Assembly: GCA_014529385.2 (NCBI GenBank)
Contig: CM043958.1
Coordinates: 119,097,018 to 119,161,017 of the forward strand
Reading direction: 5' to 3'
Origin: Adiantum capillus-veneris
Lineage: Eukaryota; Streptophyta; Polypodiopsida; Polypodiales; Pteridaceae
Length of the DNA stretch: 64,000 nucleotides
Shown: piece by piece, positions 41,650 through 52,769 of the stretch
Layout: each line of letters opens with the position of its first letter
How positions within the stretch are numbered: the first letter of the stretch is position 1
The notes under the pieces: generated by a model
Seen by the model: only the letters and a program-made list of their open reading frames with translations
The model's database searches: none
What the model was told of the DNA's origin: nothing
Made by a program: the position numbers and the translations under genes

Positions 41650-42085
41650 TCCCTCCAAAATCACTCCCCTCTCTCTCTCACTCCTCTCCCTCTCTCTTCT
41701 CTCCTACTTTTTAGCACACACTCTTCCTCCTTCCCTCTCTCACTCCTCTCCCTCTCTCTCTCTTCTCTCTACTACTTTTAAGCACACACTCTTCCTCCTT
41801 CCCTCTCCTTGTTGCAAGTCCACTCCATAGCTCTCCACTCCATAGACCTCTTCTCCACTCCATAGCTCTCTTGCAGCTCTCCATCCCATAGCTCTCCACT
41901 CCATAGATCTCCTGTAGCTCTCCATCCCAAATCTCTCCACTCCATAGCTCTCCCGCAGCTCTCCATCCCATAGCTCCGTGCAACTCTCCATCTCAAAGCT
42001 CTCCACTCCGTAGATCTCCTGCAGCTCTCCATCCCATAGCTCTTTACTCCGTAGCTCACCTCTCCCCTCTGTGTCTCTGTTGGAA
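41650..42085. repeat. Pyrimidine-rich and ~41 bp tandem repeats
   Basis: A ~79 bp duplication (CACACTCTTCCTCCTTCCCT blocks) is followed at 41815-42085 by units of about 41 bp such as AGCTCTCCATCCCATAGCTC and CTCCACTCCATAGATCTCC. Open frames on the minus strand here (GELW/MESC repeats) are artefacts of the repeat. They lie near the left end, where plant CACTA elements often carry subterminal repeats. Confidence 0.8.
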
Positions 42086-42119
42086 CTCTCCACTCTTGCT
42101 TGAGGCTAGATTTGTTCTC

Positions 42120-43060
42120 ATTTCCATGGAGCTAGGAAAAATTATAAACCTCCCATCCATAGCAATATCGTCAAGTTCGAAAATGGTTTCTCTACATGTT
42201 TGGCTGCCAAAGGCATTTGCACCCTCAAAGCGTCATTACTTGCAAACTGCACAACAATGCCGTGGTGCAGGTCACACCAATGTGGACCTTTTGGGTGTAT
42301 GGTTGCCTCTACCCTAATGATCCAGCCATCAATGTGTATCCAACATTAAATAGCCTTGCTTCATTTGTACAATATGTAGATAAAGGGGAGCACATTCTTC
42401 TTGGATATTGCAAGAGTTTGTCGCCTATTGGAGCTGATAGCACACATTGGTCTTTGCAGCCCATAACATACAACCCATAATCTCTACCTTGGCCCCTCTC
42501 TACCTCGTTCATTCTATTCTATACAACCCCATCTCTCCATGATATGGATACAAACAAAAATACAAATCTCCCATTCACAGCACAATCGTCACGCGGTCAA
42601 AACCAAAATGCATACATATCTGGTTGTCAAAAGAGTTTGCACCCTCCAAGCATTATGAATTACATACAACACAACAATCCCACAGTGCAGGTCACACAGA
42701 TGAGTACCTTTGGGTGGATGGTTGCCTCTACCCCAATGACCCTTTGGCTAATGTGTATCCAACATTCAATAGTCTCCCTACCTTCTTGCAATACGTAGGT
42801 AGAGGGGAGCCAGTTCTGCTTGGCTACTGCAAGCAGTTGTCCACTATCAGAGCTGATAGTGTGCAATGGTGGATGCATCAACACCAAGTTATCATTCATA
42901 ACAATTCTAGCCTACAATAGAGGATCATTCATGTGGAGAAAGAAGCACAAACTCTCTAACAATATGTGGAAGAGAAGGATGGTAAGATTGCAAATCTTGA
43001 GGGTACCATATTGAGTTTGAAAGAGACACCTTTAGGTGCAAGGGAGCATAAGAGGATCTT
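42120..43060 (+). pseudogene. Unrecognised gene piece with duplicated domain
   Basis: Two diverged copies about 410 bp apart (42200-42470 and 42610-42900) share the peptide pattern GCLYPNDP, NVYPTxNSL and QYVxxGExxLLGYCKxLS. A coiled-coil-like part follows (QYVEEKDGKIANLEGTI, LKETPLGAREHKRIFSSIE). Stops interrupt all of it. I do not recognise the family. Being inside a TIR transposon, it may be a captured host gene fragment or transposon protein. Confidence 0.4.
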
Positions 43061-43339
43061 CTCATCCATAGAGAACCTTGCTCCCAAAGGTGGTTCTTGG
43101 ATGAGAAGAGTTATAGCTACAAGGTGCATTTTTTAATACCCTATCACATTTCCTACATGTATGAAGGCGCTTCTATGGTGATTGTTTTGTTTTTTATTCT
43201 TATTGCAAGAATTTCATCCAAGAGACATGTGGTAGCCAAAGCCAAGAGGATCCCATTCATTTGCTTAATAGTTTCCTTAAGAAAACGTCATAGAACTCCT
43301 GCACACACCACAAGGAAAACATATCTATTTTGCTGTAAC

Positions 43340-43710
43340 CAAGGAGGTGATGCATAAGTTTTCTAATCTCGTGAGTGATGTTGGTCTGCAGAAGGAATGT
43401 GATGAAGTTGGAATTAGTAAAAAGGGTTACATTGCACTACATGGCCTATTCACGAATGCTTTGAGGGAATGAGGAGTTACTGAGAATGTATTCCCAGTGC
43501 CACGCAAGGTGAAATTTTCTAGAGGGGCCTCCAATGAAGATGTTTTCTCACGTCTAGGTCACTATTTGCACATCAAGGAGACAATTCCCTCATCTATCTT
43601 TGTACAATCTCCACAAAGTGCTAAGAAATCTACCAATGCAAGGAATCGTGCTGATAATATTGACAAGGGGTTTTCTTACTCTATGTTAAATAATATTTTG
43701 TCCATTTGAA
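43340..43710 (+). pseudogene. Unrecognised ORF fragment
   Basis: A mostly open frame reads KEVMHKFSNLVSDVGLQKEC, GISKKGYIALHGLFTNALRE, a stop, then VPRKVKFSRGASNEDVFSRL and ends at MLNNILSI. It has protein-like composition but no motif I recognise. It could be a further exon of the gene piece upstream. Confidence 0.35.
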
Positions 43711-43999
43711 GAGGCTTCAACAAGCAATGGTTGTCTTTTATGTACTACCTTATAATGGTGAGGAAATAATCATGTGATGTTTTGCTTTCATTGTCTTGTA
43801 TGACCTTCACTTTTTGCCTTTCTTCTCTTGCAGTGTTTGGAACTAAGTTGGTGTTTGTTTTTAAGCTTGACACATGCCAAATTGTGAAGCAATGAAGGAT
43901 AGAGAGGATGAGTGTCACGTTTTTATTGTTAAGACCTCAAGAATAAGAGTCTAGCAACGAAATGTTTTTCCCTAGAAGATGCAGCCCCACCCTCCAAGT

Positions 44000-44349
44000 G
44001 CTGCCACAAAACAAAGTTTTACAGCCAAACGGGCAAGCGGTACTACATAGGCAACCTCACAAAGTGTGATGTTCTAGTAGAGCCTTTGCTTATATTCGAC
44101 GTTATTAAAAGTGTGTGGAAATTCTCATCCGATGGGCTCCTTTTGCGCAGACATGAGGGGAGATTGTGAAAAGCTACAACACTGAATTATGCATGCAATC
44201 CATCGACCTCGAAGGACTCAAGAAGCCACAAAGGCATACTTGTTGGTTTTATTTGAGGATACCAACTTGTGTGCCATCCATGCCAAGCATGTAGCTATAA
44301 TGCAAAAAGATTTAGCACTAGCCCTTCAGATACGAGCGAACTTGTAGCT
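44000..44349 (+). pseudogene. Histone H3 pseudogene
   Basis: From 44049 one frame aligns residue by residue with the histone fold of H3: RQPH, AYIRRY, EILIR, PF, EI, NTEL at conserved positions. After a one-base deletion at about 44220 (inside a Gln codon) it reads [20 protein letters not shown], then [18 protein letters not shown], ending at the usual H3 C-terminus near 44345. In-frame stops lie at 44067, 44106 and 44154. The N-terminal tail (44000-44048) is only weakly alignable. No intron interrupts the fold. Loop 1 has canonical length, which favours ordinary H3 over CENH3. It sits inside the 9.6 kb transposon, probably a captured copy or a processed pseudogene. Confidence 0.85.
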
Positions 44350-45797
44350 AGTAATATGTACGGCAACACCTTTTTGCAATGGATATGTAATGACTTCAAA
44401 TTTGGAAATGAAATGATGCTTACTCATTTGGGAATTTGTCACTGTCGTGCAGCTCTGCTCCCATGCTAAGAAATATGCCAAGAAGATGCAGATCAAGCTT
44501 ACTGAAAGCCTACTTGATTAATGCTCAGTGATGAGGGCTTGTGAACAGGCCAAGTTTAATGGTTAATGTATGCCAGAAGCGGCTTAAAAAGGCCAACATA
44601 TGCCTTAATGATGCCAAAAATGATGATGCTTGAAGTGAGCACAGATGGGAGTTTATGATCTAGAGCTGTAGTGCTTGAAGTGCTTTACTAGCCTGTCTTT
44701 ACAGATCGTTGATTGGAGCTATGGTGAAGAAGTTATGGCAGTTCAAAGTTTGAGTCGTTTGCAGATCCGTACCGGATTGGGAAACTGCAACTGAGGGGAC
44801 AGAAATGAGATGAATGCATGGGCCTGAAGTGCTCACTTTGTTGAGCACGTCCGGATTGGGAAACTACAGCTGAGGGGATAGAAATGAAATGAATGCATGG
44901 GCCTGAGGTGCTCACTTTGTTGAGCGCGTCGGTCTTTTCAGATCAGTGACGGAGTTACGGTTGTCAAGATATTAGACGTTAAAGATTCATCAGGGGCCGG
45001 CTCCGTACCAGTCCGATCGGCTCGATCGGAGTGCCATTTGGGAATTTTATAGCCTCGACTGGGTTTGTATGCATTTTATGCAGTTTAAGAAGTCTAATGG
45101 GATTTATGTCTTGGCAGGCAGAGTCCGGTGTCAGTTATTGGCACACTGAGATGGGTAATTTTTGCATTATTCAGGATGTTGTTATGGGCAATAAGATTCT
45201 CGAAGATATTGTTAGTCAAGGCTTACTGGAGAAAAATGTCGTGCTTGACATTGCTTGGTCAACATGTGTACCAAACATGATGCCTTTTATTTGTAGCTTA
45301 ACATTGCCTGGCCAAATTGTATGCCAAATGTGGTGCCTTTGATAATGCCAGCCATAGGCCATAACCTAAAGGCCGTCCACTAAGACCGGCCACCCAGCAA
45401 TTTAAATGGCCTCCCAATATTAAAAACAAACTAGGGCTTAAGTGGGTGTGTAAGAAAAAGAAGAAAAAGAGGGATGGCGTGGACAGGCAGCGGCCAAGGC
45501 GCCGGAAAAAGCGAAGGCGAGCTCACGACGGGCTGTGGAGGGGTCATATGAGGATACTGAAGAAACGAAAAGTGAGAAGCAGCCCATGGCGACCAAGTTT
45601 GGAGGCATTCTTGTCGAGTTCTGAGCATGGCGAGATCCACAGTTGCCACGACAACGGCGCCGTCGTTGCATAATTAGTAAAAAAAAAAATTAGGGCATAA
45701 AACGAGGGGGAATTGCAATGAGGAGGGCTAATAATGAAGCAAGGGAAAGAGCTTGGGGAAAGGAGAGCTCGGAGCATACGAAGCTCGATAACGAGGT

Positions 45798-45799
<2 letters not shown>
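44350..45799. other. Non-coding interior of 9.6 kb element
   Basis: It contains a 79 bp tandem duplication (44772-44850 and 44851-44930, starting CCGGATTGGGAAACT) and a palindromic CCGATCGGCTCGATCGG at about 45022. The remainder shows no recognised gene. Confidence 0.55.

Positions 45800-45863
<64 letters not shown>
45800..45863. repeat. (CT)n microsatellite
   Basis: About 64 bp of uninterrupted CT. Open frames crossing it on either strand (Ser-Leu or Arg-Glu repeats) are artefacts. Confidence 0.97.
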
Positions 45864-45866
<3 letters not shown>

Positions 45867-46359
45867 CTCGAGCTAAGGACGAGGCTGAAGGAGCTTGGAC
45901 GAGGAAGCTTAAAAGAGAAGCTTGTCGAAGCAAGCAAAGCAAAGAAGAAGGAGCGTGAACTTTAGTTGAAGGAGCAAGAAGCCTGGAGGAACTTAAGCAA
46001 GAAAGCTTGAGCAAAAATCTTGATAAGGCTTAAGCAACCCGAGGCAAGAATACATTCCAAGCGAGGCTAGAGCAAGCCAAAGAGGAGAAGGCAGATCGAG
46101 GTCCAGGCTTGAGTAGGCAAAGGCGAGAAGGAGATTTACAAGAAAACGGGAAACTTGAAGTAAGCAAGCAGGCTTGAGATGGCGAGCTGGGTCTTGAACC
46201 AAAGCAAGAGAAGAAAGCAGGAGAAGGCATGCACTTTGGTAATAATTGAAGCTTGATGATAAAGGCAGTGAACTAAATTGAGACTTGCAGAATCCGCGAG
46301 GTATTTGAAGTAGATAAAAAGACATAAGAAAATTTCCATCACCAACATCAGTCCAAAGT

Positions 46360-46680
46360 TGATTAAGCATTTTGTTAAGTCCGGTGTCGTTAACGGCCCG
46401 GTTAATCTTGTAAATGGGAGCTTAAGCTCCTAGTTAGCAAATGATTCAAGTGACGGTGCTCTTAACAGCCCGCCTTGGCTAAGGATTAAGTTGTATTCAA
46501 GCGTTAATCAATTAATTGATGATTACGGTGATTTCCAGATTCAGTTGCATTTGTTGTTCTTGTTCTCTCTCTTTCACACCTCCCACAGCCAGAGGCCCGG
46601 CGCCTGCTCGGCTCACGTAGCGAACACATATCCCCCGGCATCGCTTTTTGAATTTGTGTTCAATATTTTCTTATAAGGCT
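46360..46680. other. LTR- or UTR-like segment, unassigned
   Basis: TTGTTAAGTCCGGTGTCGTT begins a stretch with two partly similar halves (GTTAACGGCCCG and CTTAACAGCCCG) followed by a pyrimidine-rich tract and GCCCGGCGCCTG. This is reminiscent of a small LTR but no partner copy, PBS or polypurine tract was found. Confidence 0.25.
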
Positions 46681-46841
46681 ATTATACATTGTTGGGTGGT
46701 TCTTGCACACCATGCCATTGAACACGGAGGGGGAGACGGGGAGGGAGGGGAGTTGTGGATGAGTATTTTGTTGGCTAGTGCCACAAAACCTTCACAACAT
46801 GCTTCAAGTGCCATTTGTTGAAATGCACACATAATATCTAT

Positions 46842-47220
46842 TTTGGCCAAAATTGATGTCCTGTGGACAAGGGTTTTTAACAGTGTTTGGGCCAAAATAA
46901 TCGTAACTATTGCCTTCCAAAAGTCAATCAAAGGTATTTTGGTTGTCTCTCAGTCTTCCACAGGTACAAAAGGTTGGGAAGGCACTAGCAGCAAAAGAAC
47001 TATCAGTGGTTACTTTGTTGGGTCTTATTTGCCAGTTGAAATACACACATATTATCTGTTTTGGCCCTCGTGGTGCAGAAGGCCCATGTCCACAAGGCAA
47101 CGAATTTGGGCCAAATGGGGCTCGCCTTTGATTGACTTCTGGAAGGCACCAGATATGCTTATTTTGGCCCAAATACTATTAAAAACCCCTGTCCACAAGA
47201 CAACAATTTTGGCAAAACAA
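46842..47220. repeat. Long inverted repeat (foldback)
   Basis: Left arm 46842-46937 and right arm 47125-47220 are reverse complements over about 95 bp with roughly 12% mismatch (GCCAAAATTG.TGTC.TGTGGACA and GACTT.TGGAAGGCA). Further partial copies of the same GGCCAAAAT...GTGGA word occur at 47060-47120 and 47238-47290, so the element is compound. Confidence 0.7.
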
Positions 47221-47649
47221 TTACACTTGTTTTGTCCAAAATTGGTGCCTTGTGGATAGGGTTTTTTTGCAATTTTTGGGACAAATCCAGCACAACATTA
47301 GCATTAAGAATACCATTTGAAATCTAATGACACATCTTGTGACAATTTCTTGCCTTTGCACTGATCCCTCCGTCTGGCAAGTTGGGACCCTCGACATCAT
47401 CACAGTAGATAGAGATTGACCCACAAAGCACTTGCACAATCATAGCTTTGAAATTGATCTAATGAACACCATGTCTCTATACCAAATAGAGATTCAAGGG
47501 AGCTAATAAAACTCACAATAAACTTGCCCATGCAGAACTAAAAAATTAAATCTCACTGAAATCCATGTATTTATAGCAAATTGTAAGTCAAGATAGGAAA
47601 GTACACGTGGAATTGATATTATATTGATATATGAAATTACAAAAGGGGC

Positions 47650-49655
47650 TCATTACAGGTTTTCTGTTAAGAGGCACTGTGTAACTTCCTTGCGTCTTGC
47701 TTCAGCATTAAGTAAAATGGAAGTTAGGGCTGAGGCAACTATGGCTTGTGGCTCTTCCACTCCAAAGGCTTGATTGATAGCTACATGGGCTAAGACCTTG
47801 CCACAAAAACCTATGCCAAAAGTGGCCATTGCAAGGGATTTGTTTACGGGAAAAACTACTTGCATATTCTAAGGTATGGTAGACAAGCACAAGAGCTTGT
47901 TGACAGCCTTCAAGACCCGCAAAGAAAAATGTCCATCAACGGAGAAGTCCTTGTGGTAATGCAGATGTCACCCATGGGTAGCTTGCCGATGTAGTTTGCA
48001 AGCGCTGCTTCTAGGCCAAAAACATTGCTCTTTTGCAAGCTGCCCACACCTCCATGTCCAAAAGATCCTACAAAAGTTTGTGTTAGGAAAATACATTGGG
48101 ATTGCCAATTACACAAGGAAGACAATTACCACATGCTGCTTGTCATCGTCGTCCATAGTTGGTGTGAGGTAAAGGTTGAGGGATGATATCCTCTCATCAA
48201 AATTTTTTGGGGCATTAGAGTCAAGTGACTCAACATGAAGAGGTTGTTGATTTTCTACAAGCTTGGCTTGGGTTGCCAAGAACTCCTCCTCCATGACGTT
48301 TGCCTGCTGCTCTGCAACTGCAATATTTGAAGTGACCAAGGCAATTGTGTCAACAACTGCAATCACTAACTTGCATAGTTTTAGAGACATCATTTGGAAT
48401 TGTAATATGAATGTCAAATGTCACAAGATTACCTTCAAGGCTTTGTAGAGGTATCCATTTCCGAGTCTTACACATCCACCACTCGTAGTGGAAGCGTATA
48501 TACAAACTTGTGTAAACTTTTAAGCATCGTATCCAAAGCCCCTAGCTTGTGATATCACTAACTTGCACAATTTTAGAGACATCATTTGGTATTGTAATAT
48601 GAATGTCAAATGTCACAAGATTCGCTTCAATGATTTGTAAGGTATCCATTTCCCCGTCTTACACATCCACAGCTCTAGGTGGAAGCGTATAAACAATGTT
48701 GTGCAAACTTTTAAGTAATATATCCCAATACCTAAAGCCCCTAGCTTGCATCAATATATATATCCCTGATGCATACCCTCTATAAATCCCCAATTCTCTC
48801 CTAACAAGGGTTGTAATGCTTCAAAAGACATATTCTTGCATATGAATATAGTGGGTGTGACATTAAATGTCAAGGCCTTAAATAAATGCACGAGACAACA
48901 TTGACTTAGACCTACAAACCTAAAAGACTTCTCAAACTTCAACAAGGAAAGAATGTCAAAAACCATCTTCTCCTTTATGGATAAGATGGATGACAAACAT
49001 CAGCACGCTGCAGCCACTCCATGCTAAGAAGTGATAGCATGTCAATTCCATTGATCTTACCATAACAATGCTCAGAGGTGGGCACTATTGTGTGTGTGTA
49101 AAAGAAGATTCTGCTTTGCAGTAGCATCGATGGTTGCAAACTGGGAAGCATCATGGCACCAATGTCAACAAGAAAATCTTGAAAGGTTCCAGAGAGACTT
49201 CTTAATTGTTTTTGCTCACCAATTTCAATGGAAATATATCTACATAGACATCAAATGGCCCAAAATAAACATACTATCATACTTGAACACATAGGTCAAC
49301 TCAATGCTTATGTCTAATGCAAAACAACAAAGAGAAGCAACTTATAGTTAGGTGGAAAAAGTCTTGGATTCGTGTGCCCCAAATGCATATTAGGCATTGA
49401 ATACACATGTTGAATAGCAAATACCGTCCCATTGATCCTATGGTCTTTGAACCCAAGTAGCCTCCCTTTCCAGTGTTGATCCAAGTTGTCACAATCTTGA
49501 ACACGATGAGTCCTAGAGGCTGCAAGTTGCATGAACACCCAAGCGCCTTTGCGGAACACTTGAGGCACACACTTCCCATTAGAATCTCTGGTGTTGTACA
49601 AGACAACCCTTTCTACCTCATCTTTTGGCTTTTTGTGAGTAGTAGAGTTTGACAT
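47650..49655 (-). pseudogene. Unrecognised minus-strand gene-like region
   Basis: An ATG at 49655 opens MSNSTTHKKPKDEVERVVLY, then GKCVPQVFRKGAWVFMQLAA and GRLLGFKDHRINGTVFAIQH. A TATA-like TATAAATA lies about 180 bp upstream on the same strand (49833-49843). Further downstream pieces read LVTSNIAVAEQQANVMEEEF (48330), SLQKSNVFGLEAALANYIGK (48040) and FGIGFCGKVLAHVAINQAFG (47810). These could be exons of one gene or captured fragments. No family is recognised. Two similar ~130 bp segments lie at 48360-48490 and 48555-48690. Confidence 0.4.
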
Positions 49656-49939
49656 TGCTACACAGAGGAAGGGGCTACAATAAGAGGTTTTGATGGTGGT
49701 TTTGAATGAGCTAGAGATGAAGGAAGAAGTTAATGTTTTTGGAGAGAGGGAGATACATAGGATTAAACCTTCAATGGAGAACCTTGGAATGCGATACTGC
49801 AGCCATGGCAAGGAGACATGAGGTGGTTGATAGAGTATTTATAGGTGCTCCAGCCATGGAAAGCTTGGAGATGATGAGCTAAGAAGGTGTACCTGAAAGG
49901 GTAAAAGAGGGTTAGAGAAGTTTACCCCAATGCTGCAGC

Positions 49940-50092
49940 CATAGCCATGGATAACTTGTAGATGATGGGCTATGAAGCGGTAGAAGAAAGGATAGAAGAG
50001 GTGCTTGGTAAAGTCTCCACAAGTGCTACAACCATGAAGATCTTGGGAAGAGAGGACAATGGAGGTGTAGATGAAAATGGAAAAGCACGTAT

Positions 50093-50128
<36 letters not shown>

Positions 50129-50400
50129 TTTAGATTGTGAGCAGCTATGGAAAGCTTCCATACGTGCTGCAACCATAGCCATGGATAGCTTGTAGATGAT
50201 GGGCTATGAAGTGGTAGAAGAAACGGTAAAAGAGGTGCTTGGTAAAGTCTCCACAAGTGTTGTAGACATGGAGATCTTGGGAAGAGAGGACAGTGTAGGT
50301 GTAGATGAAAATGGGAAAGCACATAGAGAGAGAGTGTGTGTTGAGATCATGAGCAGCTGTGTAAAGCTTCCATATGTGTTGCAACTATGGAAAGCTTCCA
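49940..50400. repeat. 234 bp tandem duplication with GA tracts
   Basis: Copies start with ATAGCCATGGATA.CTTGTAG at 49941 and 50175 and are about 90% alike. A partial copy lies at about 49850-49915. The first unit holds a (GA)n at 50093-50128. They lie near the right end of the 9.6 kb transposon. Confidence 0.85.
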
Positions 50401-50433
50401 TATCTATTGTAGCTATGGAAAGCTTGGAGGGGG

Positions 50434-50435
<2 letters not shown>

Positions 50436-50501
<66 letters not shown>

Positions 50502-50513
50502 GAGGAGGAGGAG
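50436..50513. repeat. (GA)n followed by (GGA)n microsatellite
   Basis: About 62 bp of GA passes into five GGA units. Confidence 0.97.
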
Positions 50514-50844
50514 GTAGAATGGAGGGTAATTGATGAGAAATGCAGATTTTGGTGAAAGAAAATACATTTTTGACCATGTATTTGGTTAGGGGAGCTTTTG
50601 GGGAGTGAAAAGTGAGATTTAGAGATTTTTGATGTTTTTTGAAATTCTAGGGCTACTTTATGGCCCCCATGAAAATGGAGGGAACCCCCCCCCTTCCCTT
50701 TTCTCTCTTTTTCTAGAAGACAAAGCTATAATGAGGGGAACAAATAGGCCCCCATGCCCCCTCCTACCCTACTTTTTTGAGTCTATAGCTGTGGCCACCA
50801 CCCTCTTCCTATTGGTCCATGCTTAATCACCCCTTAAGCTAAAG

Positions 50845-50875
50845 GGCCCTTTTGGGGTTCATATTTTTCCTAATG
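50845..50875 (-). repeat. Right terminal inverted repeat of 9.6 kb element
   Basis: It ends TTCATATTTTTCCTAATG, the exact inverse of the left end over 31 bases. Confidence 0.93.
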
Positions 50876-51690
50876 ATTTATTCTTGATGGTAACCTTATT
50901 TAAGCCCCTATAATCTATGCAAAGTCAAAGAGATCTGTTCGTTTTCTTTTGGAAAAGAACAGGTGCACCCCATTGGCTCAATTAGTTGCTTAAGCTGCTC
51001 CTTGAGCTCTATAGCCTCTGGAAGTGACATCTTGTACAGCGCCCTTGAGACTGGTTCACTACCTGGAACAATTTTGATTTCATGGTCTACCTCCCTAGGT
51101 GGTGGTAGTTCAGATAGTTCTATAGGAAAAACATCTGAAAATTCTTCTAGCCACATTAATTCAGGGTTGACAGAAGATTTTTCTACTTTGTTTAGTGCGA
51201 CTACAAAAATTTGTTGTCCCTTGCGTAACCCTTTTAAAAGACGATTAACTTTGACCAAGTAAGATTTTGGTCGTCCATTCTGGCCTTGAATAGTGACTTC
51301 CTGACCTTGGTTGTCTACAAAGGTAACACTTCCTTGGGCACAATGGATATTGGCATTATGTGACTGACTAACCAATCCATTCCAAGAATTTCATCATAGA
51401 TTCCTATGGGTAAGGTTAGAAAAGTAGCAGAAGTAGAGTATTCTCCCAACTTGAAATCTATTTTTCCCATAGTGTATTGAGATAACACCTACTTTCCATT
51501 GGCCAATTCAACTCTCATCTTTATTGCAGGGTGTTGATTAAGTCCTAACCTCCTTAAACATTTAGGTGACAAGAAAGACTGAGTACTACCACAATCAATA
51601 AGAAGTTCAAATTTTCACCTTGGTGGTTTGCATGTGTTTGAATGACATCATATTGTTGTCTTGCTCATGGGTTATCAATTGCAACATGTA
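50876..51690 (-). pseudogene. Protease and N-terminal RT of chromovirus B
   Basis: Minus-strand reading: FELLIDCGSTQSFLSPKCL (protease active site with DCGST), MGKIDFKLGEY, GMDWLVSQSHNANIHC (the conserved end of the chromovirus protease), then FSDVFPIELSELPPPREVDH, the start of RT. RT continues to the KVTIKNK-like motif at 50880, where the 9.6 kb transposon begins. Stops and frame changes are present. Coding can be followed to about 51690, where the LTR of element C starts. Confidence 0.87.
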
Positions 51691-52407
51691 GAGTTGCTCT
51701 ATTAACTTGAGAGTAGAGGAAATTAATGAGACTATTGTTGAGAGATTACTTTGTGAGCATAGCGGGTGAACATAATTGAAGATATCAACATAGACATAGC
51801 AATTAGTTAACTTGGCATGAACAATACTTTTGCAAGAGAGAGAATTTAGAGAACATGACAACAATTGAGAACCGGATTTATGTGGAGCCGGTCCCCCCTC
51901 CAATAGGCATTTTTATTATGATTTCTCCCATTAAGAAAGACTTGTTACAATACAATCTTCAAGCTTGGGTTAGGTTCTCACTTCAAGTACAACCCTAGCA
52001 TCTCAAGCATGTCAAGCACCTCAAGCATCTCAATCATCAAGCATCTCAAGCACCTCTATCATCAAGCACCTTAAGCTTGGTCCGTGTTCCCACCTCAAGC
52101 ACCTCAAGCTTGGGCCAAGTTCCCACCTCAAGCTCAGCCCTAGCTTACCTAAGGTCAAAGTACTTTTACACACATTATTGGAGGTCCTCAATGAATCTAA
52201 CCCTAAGGTCTTATGCTCCATTGGTTAGCCTTGCTCTTTGATAGACCATCTCTCATTTGGGCCCCTTTACCATTGGCCCCGTGTTGAAATAGATCTATAA
52301 GCATATGTCTATATCTTAACCCTTGTTCCCGTTTATTCTCCCATATTAAGTGATCAATTTAATATGAGAAAATCATTTGGGTTGGTTAGATATTAGATTT
52401 TATGACA
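51687..52407 (-). repeat. 3' LTR of chromovirus C (short form)
   Basis: It matches 59311-59587 and 60458-60870 in two blocks; the 870 bp between these blocks in the right LTR is absent. The first ~15 bases (TGTAGAGTTGCTC) are poorly conserved compared with the right copy. It contains a minisatellite of about 10 bp CAAGCAYCTC units (51998-52075). Confidence 0.85.
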
Positions 52408-52420
52408 TTACCTCTCTCTT
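52408..52420 (-). promoter_or_regulatory. Polypurine tract of chromovirus C
   Basis: AAGAGAGAGGTAA on the minus strand directly abuts the TGTCATAAAA start of the 3' LTR. It would prime plus-strand synthesis. Confidence 0.75.
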
Positions 52421-52769
52421 GAAATCATGGTTGTCCTTGACTATGAGGTAGAAGAGATAAAGCCTTAGTCATTAGTCAATCTTACTTAGCGGGTAGAGGA
52501 TTCCTTTTTACCCTACGACATATTTCCAAGATGGATGACTAATCCATTTGGTGCTTGGGAGACATAGTTGCCGCAAGCATGTCTGATCTTTAGTACATTT
52601 CATTCTCCCCAAGTAGAGTGACAAATTCTACTTAGTGTTTGAGAGATGTCGTCATCACAAACATGATTCTAAGCATGCATACTATTTAAATTTGTGCACA
52701 GTTAAAAAGAGAACAAGTCTTTTAAGACAAAAACATTGGTCATTTGAAAGAAATTTGTACATTTTCTTA

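Larger units (their letters stand above)
41260..50875. mobile_element. 9.6 kb TIR DNA transposon carrying gene fragments
   Basis: The first 31 bases (41260-41290, starting CATTAGGAAAAATATGAACC) are a perfect reverse complement of the last 31 (50845-50875). The element splits the chromovirus B RT codons for a YPIP motif. The CATTA...TAATG ends resemble the CACTA...TAGTG ends of plant CACTA transposons. Flanks ATA and ATT could be a decayed 3 bp duplication. No transposase of a known family is recognised inside. Contents are an H3 pseudogene, unknown ORF pieces on both strands, a foldback and many tandem repeats, so I read it as a non-autonomous element that captured genomic DNA. Confidence 0.82.
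39580..51690 (-). mobile_element. Chromovirus B, internally deleted and split
   Basis: The minus-strand order is protease (51600-51375), RT N-terminus (51200-50876), then after the 9.6 kb transposon (50875-41260) the rest of RT (41259 to ~40500), RNase H (~40560-40240), HHCC and the start of the integrase (~40010-39680), and a chromodomain (39660-39595). The integrase core from just after the first Asp region to the chromodomain is deleted. No LTR of its own is seen; its gag side is cut by element C. The RT frame continues across the transposon. Confidence 0.85.

Noticed and set aside
41711-42093. Minus-strand open frames rich in GELW/MESC repeats
   Set aside because: Translation of the ~41 bp tandem repeat; three overlapping frames are open at once, as expected of a repeat, not a gene.
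45544-46014. Open frames across the CT tract (Ser-Leu or Arg-Glu runs)
   Set aside because: Dinucleotide microsatellites keep frames open on both strands without coding.
49970-50567. Repeated Ser-Leu-rich minus-strand frames
   Set aside because: Same artefact from the 234 bp duplication and GA tracts.
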